Assembly: GCF_024746815.1 (NCBI RefSeq)
Contig: NZ_CP080525.1
Span: forward strand, 2,480,001-2,544,000
DNA from: Mesorhizobium sp. AR07
GTDB lineage: Bacteria > Pseudomonadota > Alphaproteobacteria > Rhizobiales > Rhizobiaceae
Direction of reading: 5' to 3'
Length of the DNA stretch: 64,000 nucleotides
Under the pieces are notes generated by a model, which saw only the letters and a list, made by a program, of their open reading frames with translations, did not search any database and had not been told where the DNA came from. A program made the translations under genes and the position numbers. Shown here piece by piece: positions 62,624 to 64,000 of this stretch; the first letter of the stretch is position 1; each line of letters starts with the position of its first letter.

Positions 62624-62806
62624 GTTCCTCGCCCCCACGAAGTGGGGAGAGGTGGCCGCGAAGCGGCCGGAGAGAGGGCTTCGCAAAGCACCATATCGAC
62701 AAGAAAGCCCTTTGATTGCTTCGGCTGGCCACGGCGGGCGCGATTCCCCCTCTCCGTCTCGGCTCCGCCGAGCCACCTCTCCCCCGCTTTGCGGGGGCGA
62801 GGAACA
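62624..62806. repeat. Large inverted repeat element
   Basis: GTTCCTCGCCCCCACGAAGT at the left and GCTTTGCGGGGGCGAGGAAC at the right form long inverted ends, joined to GAGAGGTGGC and GCCACCTCTC arms. The enclosed part contains further small stems (GCGAAGCGGCCGGAGAG, CTCGGCTCCGCCGAG). It is about 183 bp and non-coding, between merR and the acetyltransferase gene, and resembles dispersed rhizobial palindromic elements. Confidence 0.8.
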
Positions 62807-62820
62807 GTTTGACCGGAGCC

Positions 62821-63378
62821 CTACAGCTCGATCCGGAACCGCAGGCTCTCCACCCCGCCATAGGCCGCGTCCTCGAAGAAGCGCTCGACGAGCTTGCCGC
62901 CATTGGCCAGGATCACCTTGTGCGACGCCGGATTGCCCGGCTTGGCGGTGATCTCGACATAGGGAAGGCCGACCGCCCTCGCCTCGTCCAGCATCAGCCG
63001 CAGCGCCTCGGTGGCGTAGCCGCGCCGCCGCTTCCACGGCACCACCGCGTAGCCGATATGGCCGAGCACATGCGACGGCAGAGCCGCCGTACCCTTCTGC
63101 CAGCGCAAGCCGATCGAGCCCGATGCCTGGCCGTCCCAGATCCAGCGGCGGAAGCCCGGCAGGCGCGGCACCTTTCCGCCGTCGGGCAAGGTGATAGGGC
63201 CGCCCTTGGCTTCGGGATCGTCGAGGCTGGCAAGGAAAGCCGCCGGATCCTCTTCGATCGCGGCAAGCTGCTCGCGCGTCGCTTGCTCGAGCCGCACATT
63301 GTCCGGCGACCAGCCGCGTTCGAGCGCCGCCTTGTAGGACGGCAAATGTTCGAGCGCGGGTTTGACGATTTCGACCAT
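62821..63378 (-). CDS. GNAT-family N-acetyltransferase
   Basis: The 185-residue product begins MVEIVKPALEHLPSYKAALE. The acetyl-CoA binding segment is VVPWKRRRGYATEALRLMLD near residue 115 (R/Q-x-x-G-x-G/A pattern RRRGYA), followed by YVEITAKPGNPASHKVILAN and GGKLVERFFED. The HIGYAVVP strand precedes it. The substrate is unknown and could be a small amine or ribosomal protein. It is monocistronic, 190 bp from katG. Confidence 0.9.
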   Translation of the reverse strand: MVEIVKPALEHLPSYKAALERGWSPDNVRLEQATREQLAAIEEDPAAFLASLDDPEAKGGPITLPDGGKVPRLPGFRRWIWDGQASGSIGLRWQKGTAALPSHVLGHIGYAVVPWKRRRGYATEALRLMLDEARAVGLPYVEITAKPGNPASHKVILANGGKLVERFFEDAAYGGVESLRFRIEL

Positions 63379-63568
63379 GTTGCACCAGCGGAGAAGCGAC
63401 GCAGATAAAATATCAGCATTGCCCGGGAAGACACGGGTCCACCGGCTGCGGCCTCTTGCGACAAGGCCGCGTTCCCATCACTGGAAATGCGGCCCTGGTT
63501 CTTTTGTCGTCGGGAGGAGCGATGCTCCGACGCGGCGATCTTCAGCCGCGCCAGAGTGCACTTGTCGA

Positions 63569-64000
<432 letters not shown>

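Overview
The window is GC-rich alphaproteobacterial chromosome, most likely Mesorhizobium or a close Phyllobacteriaceae relative. The basis is alphaproteobacterial-looking RpoD and DnaG, an inositol/rhizopine-type catabolic locus, AzlCD next to an Lrp regulator, and rhizobial-style dispersed intergenic palindromes. No 16S gene is present, so the genus is an inference.

Region 1 (1 to about 18,770) is the end of an integrated tailed phage. All structural genes lie on the minus strand, in the order of the lambda morphogenesis module: terminase small and large subunits, gpW, portal, S49 protease with a nested scaffold, decoration protein, capsid E, FI/FII-like joiners, Z, U, tail tube V, G/T chaperones, tape measure H, then a tail protein cut by the window edge. 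Past the terminase are a short ORF, an AlpA-type regulator, a small membrane protein, a phage-borne tRNA-Gln, an unknown ORF and a P4-type integrase. The integrase sits against the 3' end of a host tRNA(CAU), probably tRNA-Ile2, which is the likely attachment site. A TCAC-N7-GTGA palindrome recurs in the intergenic gaps of this phage.

Region 2 (18,770 to about 34,000) is host accessory DNA: a SIMPL-domain protein, an OmpA protein with a very long Ala/Pro/Lys/Gln linker, an orphan ParD beside what looks like a stub of parE, a VapBC pair, and a divergent locus with a LuxR regulator, a triad-less HtrA-like protein and an intact HtrA-like protease. VOC/TetR, LysR/azoreductase and AzlCD/Lrp pairs follow, most with visible operators.

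Region 3 (34,000 to 45,100) holds a frameshifted MFS gene and a divergent MocR-regulated operon: MocA-like dehydrogenase, MocC/IolE-like enzyme, and an ABC importer of binding protein, permease and ATPase. Together these read as uptake and breakdown of a rhizopine or related inositol. A LysR gene, a frameshifted serine hydrolase and an SDR follow.

Region 4 (45,100 to 64,000) contains HlyU, a sulfotransferase with nine 42-bp in-frame repeats, PadR with twin operators, a patatin, DCC and GYD proteins, rpoD and dnaG, RcnB, a Na/Pi cotransporter, an MFS exporter, a Zn/Cd/Pb-type P-ATPase with a divergent MerR regulator and a 19-bp-spacer promoter, a GNAT acetyltransferase, and the C-terminal part of katG.

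Two genes carry clear single-base frameshifts and a third probably does. The two clear ones lie in short homopolymer contexts, so assembly error must be considered as well as true pseudogenization.
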